Positions 33,782 through 41,148 of a stretch of 64,000 nucleotides of DNA are shown here, one piece after another (the stretch's first letter is position 1; each line of letters starts with the position of its first letter). The translations under genes were made by a program, and so were the position numbers. The notes below the pieces were generated by a model, which did not search any database, was not told the DNA's origin, and was given only the letters and a program-made list of their open reading frames with translations. The DNA comes from Phytohabitans aurantiacus (GTDB taxonomy: Bacteria; Actinomycetota; Actinomycetes; Mycobacteriales; Micromonosporaceae): the NCBI RefSeq assembly GCF_027923225.1, contig NZ_BSDI01000007.1, positions 744,001 to 808,000 on the forward strand, written 5' to 3'.

Positions 33782-34111
33782 TCACTCCCCTGACTCGGTC
33801 AAAGGCGACACGACCACCGCGGTGCCGTACGCGCACAGCTCCATCCACGTCGTACCGACCTCGCGGTGGTCGAATCGCATCCCGATGACCGCGTTGGCGC
33901 CACGCTGACGGGCGGCGGCACGCAGGTACTCGATGGCCTCCGTCCGCCAGCGCAGCAGATGCTGGCTCGCCGCGGGGTCGAACCGACCCCCTCGCAACGA
34001 CTTCACGCCCTCGGCGAACGCATTGCGAGTACGCGGCAACGAAATGACCACCTCGCCCAGCACCGCGTGGATCCGGTACCCAGGAAGGCCATCCGTCGTC
34101 ACCACCAACAT
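33782..34111 (-). CDS. YbjQ/UPF0145 family protein (DUF74)
   Basis: 109 aa. MLVVTTDGLPGYRIHAVLGEV, then AIEYLRAAARQRGANAVIGMRFD and TTWMELCAYGTAVVV are the full DUF74 signature (usual length about 105 aa). The family forms pentamers and is sometimes described as heavy-metal binding, without a proven role. Convergent with the DsbA-like gene across 8 bp. Confidence 0.93.
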   Translation of the reverse strand: MLVVTTDGLPGYRIHAVLGEVVISLPRTRNAFAEGVKSLRGGRFDPAASQHLLRWRTEAIEYLRAAARQRGANAVIGMRFDHREVGTTWMELCAYGTAVVVSPLTESGE

Positions 34112-34400
34112 TCCCCCAAACTAGGACCCGTCACAATCGTCCACAGCGGAATCCACGAAGTTTCCGCGTTCTGCGAAACGGCACTCCCGGTCGCACTCGC
34201 CGCGCCGCACATCCAGCGTCCGATGTAGACACTAACCTCGTGTCGTCGAGCAAGGAGCCAGCAACGGCGACGCGGCTCACGATGCCGGGCAGCACGCGGC
34301 GGGCATCGGGGTAGCCCGATATCCCTTGGAATAGATCGTTTGGACGCCGCTCACCGACCAGATTGTCCCAATCCGCGCGGCGGGCCTGCCGTCGTGACGT

Positions 34401-34460
34401 TGCCGCAATATCCGCGAAAACGCGGCCTCCGGAAGGCGGCGACGCCGCAAAATCCCCGAA
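34401..34460 (-). repeat. R4 imperfect palindrome (copy 1, inverse)
   Basis: Read on the minus strand: TTCGGGGATTTTGCGGC, 17 nt, GCCGCGTTTTCGCGGATA, TTGCGGCA. The same order occurs at 40935. Confidence 0.5.
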
Positions 34461-34572
34461 AATGTCCCCTCCACCCACCGCCGCAAGACCGGCACGCCCG
34501 GACAGGCTCCACCAGCGCGGCGGCGCCGCGCCGGCCAAGGTCCGCGGGTGCGGAGCACGGCCAGGCCGCGCC

Positions 34573-34647
34573 GATCAAGGGCATTCGCATCGATCAAGGG
34601 CAAACACACGCGGAAAGAGATCCAACCGCGTGCATTCGCCCTTGATC
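34573..34647 (+). repeat. R1 type I element
   Basis: 75 bp: GATCAAGGGCATTCGCATC short arm, main hairpin with loop CGGAAAGAGATCCAACC, end CATTCGCCCTTGATC. Confidence 0.82.
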
Positions 34648-34781
34648 GGCGGAAGAGGGCGGGCGGCGCGGTGCGCGCGCCGAACGCGGCAGCGCCGCGC
34701 GGGACGGGCGGTGGCGGGGCGGAAGAGGGGGTACTCAGGTAACGCTGCGTTGCCGCACAGGTTGCGTTCAGGAATCCGGCA

Positions 34782-34787
34782 TACCGT
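34782..34787 (+). promoter_or_regulatory. -10 box of a leaderless promoter for the LCP gene
   Basis: TACCGT, 7 nt, GTG at 34795. Confidence 0.5.
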
Positions 34788-34794
34788 GCGCAGC

Positions 34795-35760
34795 GTGAAG
34801 CGTCGCGCTCTGGTTATCACGCTGGCAGTGGTGTTTTTGCTGGCCGGCGGGGGTCTGGGGGCCGCGTGGGCGTACGGGCGGTCGCTCGACCACCACCTCG
34901 CACGCACCAACGCGTTTGCCGGGCTGCCCAGTGAGCGGCCTACCGAGACCGTCACCGGAGCGCTCAACATTCTCGTGCTCGGCAGCGACTCTCGCGACCC
35001 GGACAGCACGACCGACTCGCGCACCGACACGATCATGCTGGTGCACGTCGACGCCGACCATCAGCATGCCTACTCGATCTCCATACCGCGCGACACGTGG
35101 GTGTACGTGCCGGAGTCGGCGGACGGCAGGAACGGCGGGACCAAGGCGAAGATCAACGCCGCCTACGCGTGGGGCGGGACGCCGCTGGTGGTGCAGACGG
35201 TGGAGAGGTACACCGGGGTGCGGATCGACCATGTGGTGCTGGTGGACTTCGCCGGGTTCGCGCGGATCACCGACGCGCTCGGCGGCGTCGACATGTACGT
35301 CGATCAGAGCATCACCTCCATCCACCCGCCGTACCGGAAGTTCACCAAGGGCGAGCACCATTTCACCGGTGCCGAGGCGCTCGACTACGTGCGGCAGCGG
35401 TACCAGTTCAAGGATGGCGACTTTACCCGCGAGAAGCACCAGCAGGCGTTCCTGAAAGCCTTGATGGACAAGGCGGCCAGCACCGGGACGCTCACGGACC
35501 CGGTGCGGCTCAACGCTTTCCTTCAGGCGGTCACGAGGTCGGTGACCGTGGATGAGGACTTCGACCTGGTCGACACCGCACTCGCCCTGCGCGACCTGCG
35601 CGCCAACGACATCACGTTTCTCACCAGCCCCAGCACCGGCACGGCCACTGTAGACGGTCAGAGCGTCGTCGAGCCCGACACGGTCAAGGCGAAGGCGCTG
35701 TACGCCGCGGTTCGCGACGATACCGTGGCGCAGTGGGTGGCCGCTCAGGCGTCGCGCTGA
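34795..35760 (+). CDS. LytR-CpsA-Psr (LCP) family cell-wall ligase
   Basis: 321 aa. One N-terminal helix (ALVITLAVVFLLAGGGLGAAWAY), then the LCP domain: NILVLGSDSR, RTDTIMLVHVDA, SIPRDTWVYVP, KINAAYAWGG, GADYVRQR-like sequence ALDYVRQRYQFKDGDFTREKHQQ. The conserved Arg and Asp residues that bind polyprenyl pyrophosphate are present. LCP enzymes attach teichoic acid, arabinogalactan or other glycans to peptidoglycan outside the membrane. Start at GTG 34795 seven bases after TACCGT. Overlaps the convergent ABC permease by 16 bp. Confidence 0.93.
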   Translation: MKRRALVITLAVVFLLAGGGLGAAWAYGRSLDHHLARTNAFAGLPSERPTETVTGALNILVLGSDSRDPDSTTDSRTDTIMLVHVDADHQHAYSISIPRDTWVYVPESADGRNGGTKAKINAAYAWGGTPLVVQTVERYTGVRIDHVVLVDFAGFARITDALGGVDMYVDQSITSIHPPYRKFTKGEHHFTGAEALDYVRQRYQFKDGDFTREKHQQAFLKALMDKAASTGTLTDPVRLNAFLQAVTRSVTVDEDFDLVDTALALRDLRANDITFLTSPSTGTATVDGQSVVEPDTVKAKALYAAVRDDTVAQWVAAQASR

Positions 35761-36485
35761 CGCAGGACCGCGTATCCGCCGAGGAGCGCGGCCGCCACCC
35801 ACAGCACGAGCAGCCCCATGCCGCTCCACGCCCCGTAGTCCCGCGCCCACCGGTCCTCGTCCTGCGGGCCGGCCAGGTGCAGCATGACCCACGCGGTCTG
35901 GTCCGGCAGGAATTGGGTCACCTCGCGCACCTTCGGGATGTTGCCGAGCCCCTGCGAGCCGAGAAACAGCACCGGCAGCAGGATGCCCATGGCGAGCGGG
36001 CTGCTGCGCAGCATCGTCGCCACGCCCAGCGCGAACGCGGTCATCAACGGCAGGTACAGGCACGCGCCGAGGACCGCCTGCGTCCAGCCGTCGACGGTGA
36101 GCGACCTGCCCAGCCCGGCCTGCGCCGTGAGGAACGTGACCGGCACGGCCACCACCGCGACCGCCGCGGCCACGAGCGTCGTGGCGGCCACCTTCGCGGC
36201 GAAGAACCGGGCCCGGTCCGGAATCGCGGCGAGCGAGGCCCGGATCGTGCCGGTGGAGTACTCGCTGGTCATCGCGAGCACGCCGAACACCACCAGCGGC
36301 AACTGCCCGAGCGTCAGCGGCAGGAAGGCGATCATCAGCGGGTCCTTCTCGAACGCCTGGCCGCCGCCTGATCGGACGCTCAGCGCCAGCAGGTACCCGA
36401 GCGCGCCACTGAGCACGACGGTGAGCGGCAGTGTCCACAAGCTGGACCGGACGGACCTGATTTTTGTCCACTCCGCGGCGATCAT
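35745..36485 (-). CDS. ABC-2 type transporter permease
   Basis: 246 aa with six hydrophobic segments (for example LPLTVVLSGALGYLLALSV, VAATTLVAAAVAVVAVPVTFL, LLVLWVAAALLGGYAVL). MIAAEWTKIRSVRSSLW at the N-terminus and MTSEYSTGTIRASL in the middle are typical of actinobacterial ABC-2 permeases. ATG overlaps the ATPase stop by 4 nt. The neighbouring two-component system is a likely regulator; together the set resembles antibiotic or peptide efflux and sensing modules. Confidence 0.92.
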   Translation of the reverse strand: MIAAEWTKIRSVRSSLWTLPLTVVLSGALGYLLALSVRSGGGQAFEKDPLMIAFLPLTLGQLPLVVFGVLAMTSEYSTGTIRASLAAIPDRARFFAAKVAATTLVAAAVAVVAVPVTFLTAQAGLGRSLTVDGWTQAVLGACLYLPLMTAFALGVATMLRSSPLAMGILLPVLFLGSQGLGNIPKVREVTQFLPDQTAWVMLHLAGPQDEDRWARDYGAWSGMGLLVLWVAAALLGGYAVLRQRDA

Positions 36486-37201
36486 CGGGCGCCTCCCGCG
36501 GTGAGCCGCAGGAACGCGGCCTCCAGGGAGTCGGTGCCGCTCTCAGCTACGAACTCGGAGACGGTGGTATCGGCCAGCAACCGCCCCCGCGACACCACCA
36601 CGAGGTGGTCGGCGGTCATCGCCATCTCGGTCATCAGGTGACTGGAGACGAACACGGTGCGCCCCTCGGCGGCCAAGCCGCGGAACAGTTCGCGGGCCCA
36701 CACGACGCCCTCGGGGTCCAGCCCGTTGACTGGCTCGTCAAACAGGAGCACCGGCGGGTCACCGAGCAGCGCGGCCGCGATGCCCAGCCGCTGTCCCATG
36801 CCCAGTGACAGCGCCTTCGCACGCCGGCCGGCCACGTCGGCGATGCCCACCTGTTCCAGCACGGTGCGGACCCGCGACCGCGCGATCCCGTTCGTCTGCG
36901 CCAGCCACAGCAGGTGGTTCAACCCGCTGCGGCCGCCGTGCACCGACTTCGCCTCCAGCAGAGCGCCCACGCGCCGTAACGGATGGCGCATGTCCCGGTA
37001 CCGCTCGCCGTCGATGCGCACGTCGCCACCGCTCGGGCGGTCGAGCCCGAGCATCATGCGCATCGTCGTGGACTTACCGGCGCCGTTCGGCCCGAGAAAC
37101 CCTGTCACCACACCGGGACGCACCGTGAACGACAGCCCATCGACCGCCACCACCCGCCCATACCTCTTGCTGAGGTCACACACTTCGATCACCCACACCA
37201 C
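36482..37201 (-). CDS. ABC transporter ATP-binding protein
   Basis: 239 aa. Walker A GPNGAGKST, Q-loop ALLEA region, signature LSLGMGQR, Walker B VLLFDEPVNGLDPEG and switch His SSHLMTEM are all present. The short, 'bacitracin/drug-type' NBD (DrrA/BcrA group) pairs with the downstream permease. Starts at 37201 with a possible internal start two or three codons later. Divergent from the histidine kinase across 81 bp. Confidence 0.93.
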   Translation of the reverse strand: MVWVIEVCDLSKRYGRVVAVDGLSFTVRPGVVTGFLGPNGAGKSTTMRMMLGLDRPSGGDVRIDGERYRDMRHPLRRVGALLEAKSVHGGRSGLNHLLWLAQTNGIARSRVRTVLEQVGIADVAGRRAKALSLGMGQRLGIAAALLGDPPVLLFDEPVNGLDPEGVVWARELFRGLAAEGRTVFVSSHLMTEMAMTADHLVVVSRGRLLADTTVSEFVAESGTDSLEAAFLRLTAGGAR

Positions 37202-37270
37202 GCTAGGAACGCGGACGGCCGCCGGCAGTCCACGAAAGTCGCGATCCGCGCCGACGAAGGTTGACGCACG

Positions 37271-37276
37271 TACCCT
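37271..37276 (+). promoter_or_regulatory. -10 box of a leaderless promoter for the kinase gene
   Basis: TACCCT, 6 nt, GTG at 37283, in the divergent region with the ABC ATPase. Confidence 0.4.
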
Positions 37277-37282
37277 TCAGGC

Positions 37283-38362
37283 GTGAGCCGACACATCCTC
37301 GCCGCCGCCGTGGTCGCCGTCGACACCGCGCTGCTCGTGGCCGTACACGGCATCGGCCACCTGTGGGTGGTGGCGCTGTTCGCCGCGACGGTGATTCTCG
37401 GGTACCGGCAGCGGCTCGCCGGGTTCGGTGGCGCGCTGCTGCTCGGCGCGGCCACCGCTGGCGGGTACGCCGTCCTGGTCTGGACCGCCTACCGCGCAGG
37501 GCGCGGCTCGTCAAAGCGCGCGCTGGTCGCTGTCGGCGCGGTTGGCCTCGCGGCGCATCTCGCGATACGCCCGGCGGATCCGCGCGCGGTCCCCCAGACC
37601 ATCGTCGTCTACCTGGTGTTCGTCGCGCTGCCGGCGGTCGTCGGCCGGTACGTCACGCAGCAGGAGCGGCTGATGTCCGCGCTCAGTGACCAGGCCCGCC
37701 TGGCCGAGCGGCTGCGCATCGCGCGCGACATGCACGACTCGCTCGGTCGCCGGCTCAGCCTGGTGTCGATACAGGCGGCGGCGCTCGAGGTGACACCGCT
37801 GCCGGCGGAGCAGCGGCGCGCCGTCCATCAGCTCGGCACCGCCGCACGCGAGGCCATGACGGAGCTGTACGGCGTGATCGGTGCTCTGCGCGGTCCACAT
37901 GACACTGTCGACATTGGTGTGTTGGTGACTCAGTTTCGTGACGCCGGAGTGCCCGTGACGGTCGAACCCGAGCAGCCGCCCGCCGTCAGCGAAACCGCCT
38001 ACCGCGTGGTCGAGGAAGGACTGACCAACGCCGCGAAGCACGCACCCGGCCAGCCGGTGTCGGTAAGCCTGCGCGGCGAGGGCGACACGCTCCTCGTCAC
38101 CGTCGCGAACCCAGCGCCGTCGAGCTCGGCCGCCGCGGGCGGCAGGCGCGGCCTTCCCGGTCTGGATGAGCGGGTACGCCTCGCGGGCGGGCTGCTGCGT
38201 CACGGGTACGCCGACGGCCGGTTCCGGCTGACCGCGATGCTGCCCGCCACGCCGGCCGCGCCAAAAGCGTCCCCGGTTCGCCCGGCGTTGCTCGGCACCG
38301 CCGCGGCGGTACTCGTCCTCGTGGTCCTGCCCGCCAGCCTGATGCTGGGGGTCAAGGGGTGA
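37283..38362 (+). CDS. sensor histidine kinase (NarL-partner, HisKA_3)
   Basis: 359 aa. Four to five N-terminal membrane helices, then the dimerisation motif RIARDMHDSLGRRLSL (phospho-acceptor His151), an ATPase domain with N-box VVEEGLTNAAKHA and a G-box region RRGLPGLDERV, and an extra C-terminal membrane helix (LGTAAAVLVLVVLPASLML), which is unusual. Short extracellular loops suggest sensing within the membrane, as in kinases that detect membrane-active compounds via a linked ABC transporter. Coupled to the response regulator by a GTGA overlap. Confidence 0.92.
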   Translation: MSRHILAAAVVAVDTALLVAVHGIGHLWVVALFAATVILGYRQRLAGFGGALLLGAATAGGYAVLVWTAYRAGRGSSKRALVAVGAVGLAAHLAIRPADPRAVPQTIVVYLVFVALPAVVGRYVTQQERLMSALSDQARLAERLRIARDMHDSLGRRLSLVSIQAAALEVTPLPAEQRRAVHQLGTAAREAMTELYGVIGALRGPHDTVDIGVLVTQFRDAGVPVTVEPEQPPAVSETAYRVVEEGLTNAAKHAPGQPVSVSLRGEGDTLLVTVANPAPSSSAAAGGRRGLPGLDERVRLAGGLLRHGYADGRFRLTAMLPATPAAPKASPVRPALLGTAAAVLVLVVLPASLMLGVKG

Positions 38363-39015
38363 TCCGGGTGCTTGTCGTCGACGACGAACCACTGATCACG
38401 GCGGGCATCCGCACGGTGCTGGAGTCGGCGGGCGACATCGCGGTCGTGGCGGAGGCGTCCGATGGCCGTTCCGCCGTGACGCAAGCCCTGCGGCACCACC
38501 TCGACGTCGCGCTCATCGACATCCAGATGCCGGTACTAGATGGACTGTCCACAGCGGAGGAACTGCGCCGCGTCAAGCCGGATCTGCGCACGGTCATGCT
38601 GACCTCGTACGGCGCGGAGCCAAACGTGTTGCGTGCCCTGGAGGGTGGCGTCGCCGGCTTCGTGCTGAAGAACTGCGCTCCCGACGAACTGATCGGCGCG
38701 GTCCGGGCGGCGCACCGCGGCGACGCGTACCTGTCCCCCGAGGTGACCCGGATGGTGCTCGGCATGGTCGGCCCGTCCGCCGCCGGGCGCCGCCGCGCGG
38801 CCACCGACCGCTTGGCGGGGCTCGCACCACGCGAGGCGGATGTGCTTTCGTTGGTCGCCGAGGGCCTGTCGAACGCCGAGATCGGCCGGCGCCTGGGCAT
38901 GAGCGAGCCAACCGTGAAAACCTACGTCAGCCGGGTACTCGTGAAGCTCGACTGCGAAAACCGTGTACAGGCGGCGCTTCTTGCCCGCGACGCCGGCCTG
39001 TCCCGCCCGTCGTAG
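38359..39015 (+). CDS. NarL/LuxR-type response regulator
   Basis: 218 aa. Receiver domain with VVDDE, phospho-acceptor Asp54 in ALIDIQMPVLDG, and conserved Thr/Lys (VMLTSYG; FVLKNC). Output domain LAPREADVLSLVAEGLSNAEIGRRLGMSEPTVKTYVSRVLVKL. GTG start overlaps the kinase stop. Likely targets are the divergent ABC-2 transporter genes (inference). Confidence 0.94.
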   Translation: MIRVLVVDDEPLITAGIRTVLESAGDIAVVAEASDGRSAVTQALRHHLDVALIDIQMPVLDGLSTAEELRRVKPDLRTVMLTSYGAEPNVLRALEGGVAGFVLKNCAPDELIGAVRAAHRGDAYLSPEVTRMVLGMVGPSAAGRRRAATDRLAGLAPREADVLSLVAEGLSNAEIGRRLGMSEPTVKTYVSRVLVKLDCENRVQAALLARDAGLSRPS

Positions 39016-39024
39016 GGTGTTGCG

Positions 39025-39777
39025 GTGACTCTCGCTCATGACGTGGCCGGCGACGGCTCAGCACTGCTCCTGCTGCACTCCACGGTGTGCGACCGGCGGA
39101 TGTGGGACCCACAGCTACCCGCGCTGGCCGGCGCCGGATTCCGTGCGGTGCGCTGCGACCTGCGCGGCTACGGCGACTCCCCGGTGCCCGCCGAGCCGTA
39201 CAGCGACGCGGAGGACGTCGCCGAGCTGCTCGACACGCTCGGTGCCGACCGGGTGGCGCTGGTGGCCGCGTCCGGCGGCGGGCGGGTGGCGCTGGAGGTG
39301 GCCGCGCGCTGGCCGTCGCGGGTGTCCGCGCTGGCGCTGCTGTGCACCGCGATGGCCGGGCACGAGCCGAGCGCGGAGCTGCGGGCGTTCGGCGAGCGGG
39401 AAGACGCGCTCCTGGAGGCCGGCGACGCCGACGCGGCCACCGAGCTGAACGTGCGAACCTGGCTGACGCCGGACGCCACCGAGCAGACCCGCGAGGCGGT
39501 CCGCGCGATGCAGCGGCACGCGTTCATGGTGCAGCTGGCCGCGCCCGACGTGGCACCGATCCGGGCCGAGTACGACCTCGGCGCGATCACGGCACCCACG
39601 CTGCTGGTCTCGGGCGCCCGGGACCTCGTCGACTTCGGCCAGATCGCCACCCGGCTGGCGGCCGAACTGCCCGACGCCCGCCACATCGAGCTGCCCTGGG
39701 CGGGCCACCTGCCGAGCATCGAGCGCCCGGACGAGGTAAACGAGATTCTGCTCGACTTCCTGCGCGTTGACAGCTGA
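39025..39777 (+). CDS. alpha/beta hydrolase
   Basis: 250 aa. LLLLHSTVCDRRMWDPQ oxyanion region, nucleophile elbow VAASGGGRVAL (Ser about residue 89), Asp in LVSGARDLVDF and His in LPWAGHLPSIE. The Ala-x-Ser-Gly elbow is a slight variant of GxSxG. GTG start nine bases after the response regulator stop. Substrate unknown. Confidence 0.9.
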   Translation: MTLAHDVAGDGSALLLLHSTVCDRRMWDPQLPALAGAGFRAVRCDLRGYGDSPVPAEPYSDAEDVAELLDTLGADRVALVAASGGGRVALEVAARWPSRVSALALLCTAMAGHEPSAELRAFGEREDALLEAGDADAATELNVRTWLTPDATEQTREAVRAMQRHAFMVQLAAPDVAPIRAEYDLGAITAPTLLVSGARDLVDFGQIATRLAAELPDARHIELPWAGHLPSIERPDEVNEILLDFLRVDS

Positions 39778-39798
39778 CTACGCGAGCCCTATGGTCAC

Positions 39799-39814
39799 AG
39801 GAAAGCGCTTTCCT
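39799..39814. promoter_or_regulatory. orphan LacI-type operator AGGAAAGCGCTTTCCT
   Basis: Perfect 16-bp palindrome with the central CG of LacI operators, 20 bp before a short ORF and with no LacI gene or sugar gene beside it. Confidence 0.6.
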
Positions 39815-39834
39815 GAGCTGAAGGGACACCTCAG

Positions 39835-39975
39835 ATGGGCACCCGCTCCGGCCACGGCCACATCGCGAACGCGCCGGCGGCGGCCCGCACGACTCCGCAC
39901 CCACGCGGCACCCCGTTTCCACCACCGAGGGGCACCCGCCGCCCCATCATCCCCGCCCGCGACAAGCCCGGCTAG
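39835..39975 (+). pseudogene. short ORF behind the orphan operator, possible gene remnant
   Basis: 46 codons from ATG 39835 (AAGGGACACC upstream) to TAG 39973. Composition is Pro/Arg/Ala-rich with no recognisable domain. The complete-looking promoter side (operator, spacing, ribosome site) followed by a meaningless short frame and then an R2 repeat suggests the 5' end of a sugar-regulated gene whose body was lost. It could instead be a genuine small peptide gene. Confidence 0.35.
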
Positions 39976-39998
39976 AGGCTCAGGACCACGATCGAGAG

Positions 39999-40053
39999 TT
40001 GAGCTGCCGCGATGCCCGCCGCGCTCCAGACCGTAGCTCCCGCGGCCTCGCCC
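39999..40053 (+). repeat. R2 left arm of a complete inverted repeat
   Basis: TTGAGCTGCCGCGATGCCC ... CCGCGGCCTCGCCC, pairing with 40094-40148 around a 40-nt spacer. Confidence 0.78.
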
Positions 40054-40093
40054 GCCGCGGCTGGTCACGCTCACCGGGTTGTGTAGCCGCGAA

Positions 40094-40148
40094 GGGCGAG
40101 GCCGCGGGAGCAGCGGTCTCGCGCACGACGAACGCCGCGGTAGCTCAA
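40094..40148 (-). repeat. R2 right arm of a complete inverted repeat
   Basis: GGGCGAGGCCGCGGGAGC ... GCCGCGGTAGCTCAA, about 80% complementary to the left arm; outer 10 bp and inner 20 bp are nearly identical. Confidence 0.78.
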
Positions 40149-40234
40149 GAGCGCTTTGGGCGGGATGGGCGCGCCGCGCGGGCGGCCGGCATCGAGGGGG
40201 GATCGACGCCAGCCGCCCGCGGCGAATTCGCCGG

Positions 40235-40432
40235 TCAGCGGAAGCCGAACCGGCGCCTGCGCTTGCGCCCGCCAAGGCGCTGCAGGGTGTCCGCACCGCG
40301 ATGCAGCATGCGCGTGGCCCGCGACGAGCCGCGCCGCTGCTCGACGGCGTGTCCGATCTGCCGCGCACCCGCTGCCACCAGCGGCACGGCGATCGCGATC
40401 AGTGCCCAACGTCCAAGGGCCTTGCCGATCAT
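40235..40432 (-). CDS. small single-pass membrane protein, unknown
   Basis: 65 aa. ATG 40432 follows TTGGAGGTTGAC, the best ribosome binding site in the area. One membrane helix (GRWALIAIAVPLVAAGARQIG), then EQRRGSSRATRMLHRGADTLQRLGG and a strongly basic C-terminus GRKRRRRF. Not recognised, but similar small basic membrane proteins are common in actinobacteria. It sits alone between repeat clusters. Confidence 0.7.
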   Translation of the reverse strand: MIGKALGRWALIAIAVPLVAAGARQIGHAVEQRRGSSRATRMLHRGADTLQRLGGRKRRRRFGFR

Positions 40433-40515
40433 GTCAACCTCCAAGGGGGTGCTCCCTTGGGCTTACCCACACGCCCCTCCGATCATGTACGCCCGCCCTC
40501 CCTGCGCGCCGCCTC

Positions 40516-40604
40516 CCGCCGATCAAGGGCGAACGCACATGGTTAGATCTCTTCTCCGCGCGCGTCCGCCCCCAGGCCAGCCCGGCACGGCGTGTCGCCA
40601 CGCC
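40516..40604 (-). repeat. R1 type II module (inverse), part of composite
   Basis: Starts CCGCCGATCAAGGGCG and ends GGCGTGTCGCCACGCC; the type I copy begins 9 bp later, as at 23525. Confidence 0.78.
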
Positions 40605-40612
40605 GCACCCGC

Positions 40613-40689
40613 CGATCAAGGGCAAACGCACGTGGTTGGATCGCTAAACCGCGTGCATTCGCCCTTGATCCATGCGAGTGCCCTTGATC
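40613..40689 (-). repeat. R1 type I element (inverse), part of composite
   Basis: 77 bp; loop TGGTTGGATCGCTAAACC and distal short arm CATGCGAGTGCCCTTGATC. Confidence 0.82.
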
Positions 40690-40810
40690 GGCGGCGGAAG
40701 CGCGCGTGCGCCGCTGCTCGTTGCGGGCCGGGGTTGCTCGCTGCTCCGGTCGCGGCCACCGCAAGGCGCGTCGAGCGAAGGCATCGCCCGGGTCGATCGT
40801 GGATCGCGGA

Positions 40811-40865
40811 GGGTGAGGCTGCGGGAGCGACGGTCTGGCGCGCGACGCGCATCGCGGTAGCCCAA
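40811..40865 (-). repeat. R2 solitary arm
   Basis: GGGTGAGGCTGCGGGAGCG ... ATCGCGGTAGCCCAA. No partner arm nearby. Confidence 0.7.
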
Positions 40866-40934
40866 AGCTCGATCCTGGTCTTGAACATGACGTCTGGATC
40901 CACAGCAAGCGTCGCGCGACGGCGTTACGACAAG

Positions 40935-40997
40935 TTCGGGGATGTTGCGGCCTCAGAGCGACCAGGATGCCGCATCTTCGCCGAAGATGCGGCATCC
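40935..40997 (+). repeat. R4 imperfect palindrome (copy 2)
   Basis: TTCGGGGATGTTGCGGC, 17 nt, then a 33-bp near-perfect palindrome (40965-40997: GGATGCCGCATCTTCG, C, and its complement). Confidence 0.55.
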
Positions 40998-41049
40998 ACC
41001 CCCGCGCGATGCGGTCGCGCGGCGGTCATCGCCGTCGCGAAGGGCCGTC

Positions 41050-41124
41050 GATCAAGGGCGATCGCATGGATCAAGGGCGAATACACGCGAAAGGAGATCG
41101 AACCACGTGCATTCGCCCTTGATC
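41050..41124 (+). repeat. R1 type I element
   Basis: 75 bp: GATCAAGGGCGATCGCATG, main hairpin with loop CGAAAGGAGATCGAACC, end CATTCGCCCTTGATC. It lies 24 bp from the stop of the alpha-galactosidase gene. Confidence 0.82.
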
Positions 41125-41148
41125 GACGAGAAGCGGAGCGGGGCGGGG

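Larger units (their letters stand above)
34112..34794. other. gene-free divergent stretch with R4 and R1 repeats
   Basis: Lies between the YbjQ and LCP starts. Contains an R4 copy (34401-34460) and an R1 type I element (34573-34647). 34112-34400 holds no recognisable feature. Open frames here are repeat artefacts. Confidence 0.65.
40433..41148. other. gene-free stretch with R1, R2 and R4 repeats
   Basis: Contains R1 II+I inverse composite (40516-40689), an R2 arm (40811-40865), an R4 copy (40935-40997) and an R1 type I element (41050-41124). 40690-40800 shows nothing recognisable. Confidence 0.7.

Noticed and set aside
34131..34609. Minus-strand frames of 110-135 codons near the R4/R1 copies
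   Set aside because: They run through the repeats, lack ribosome sites and show no domain.
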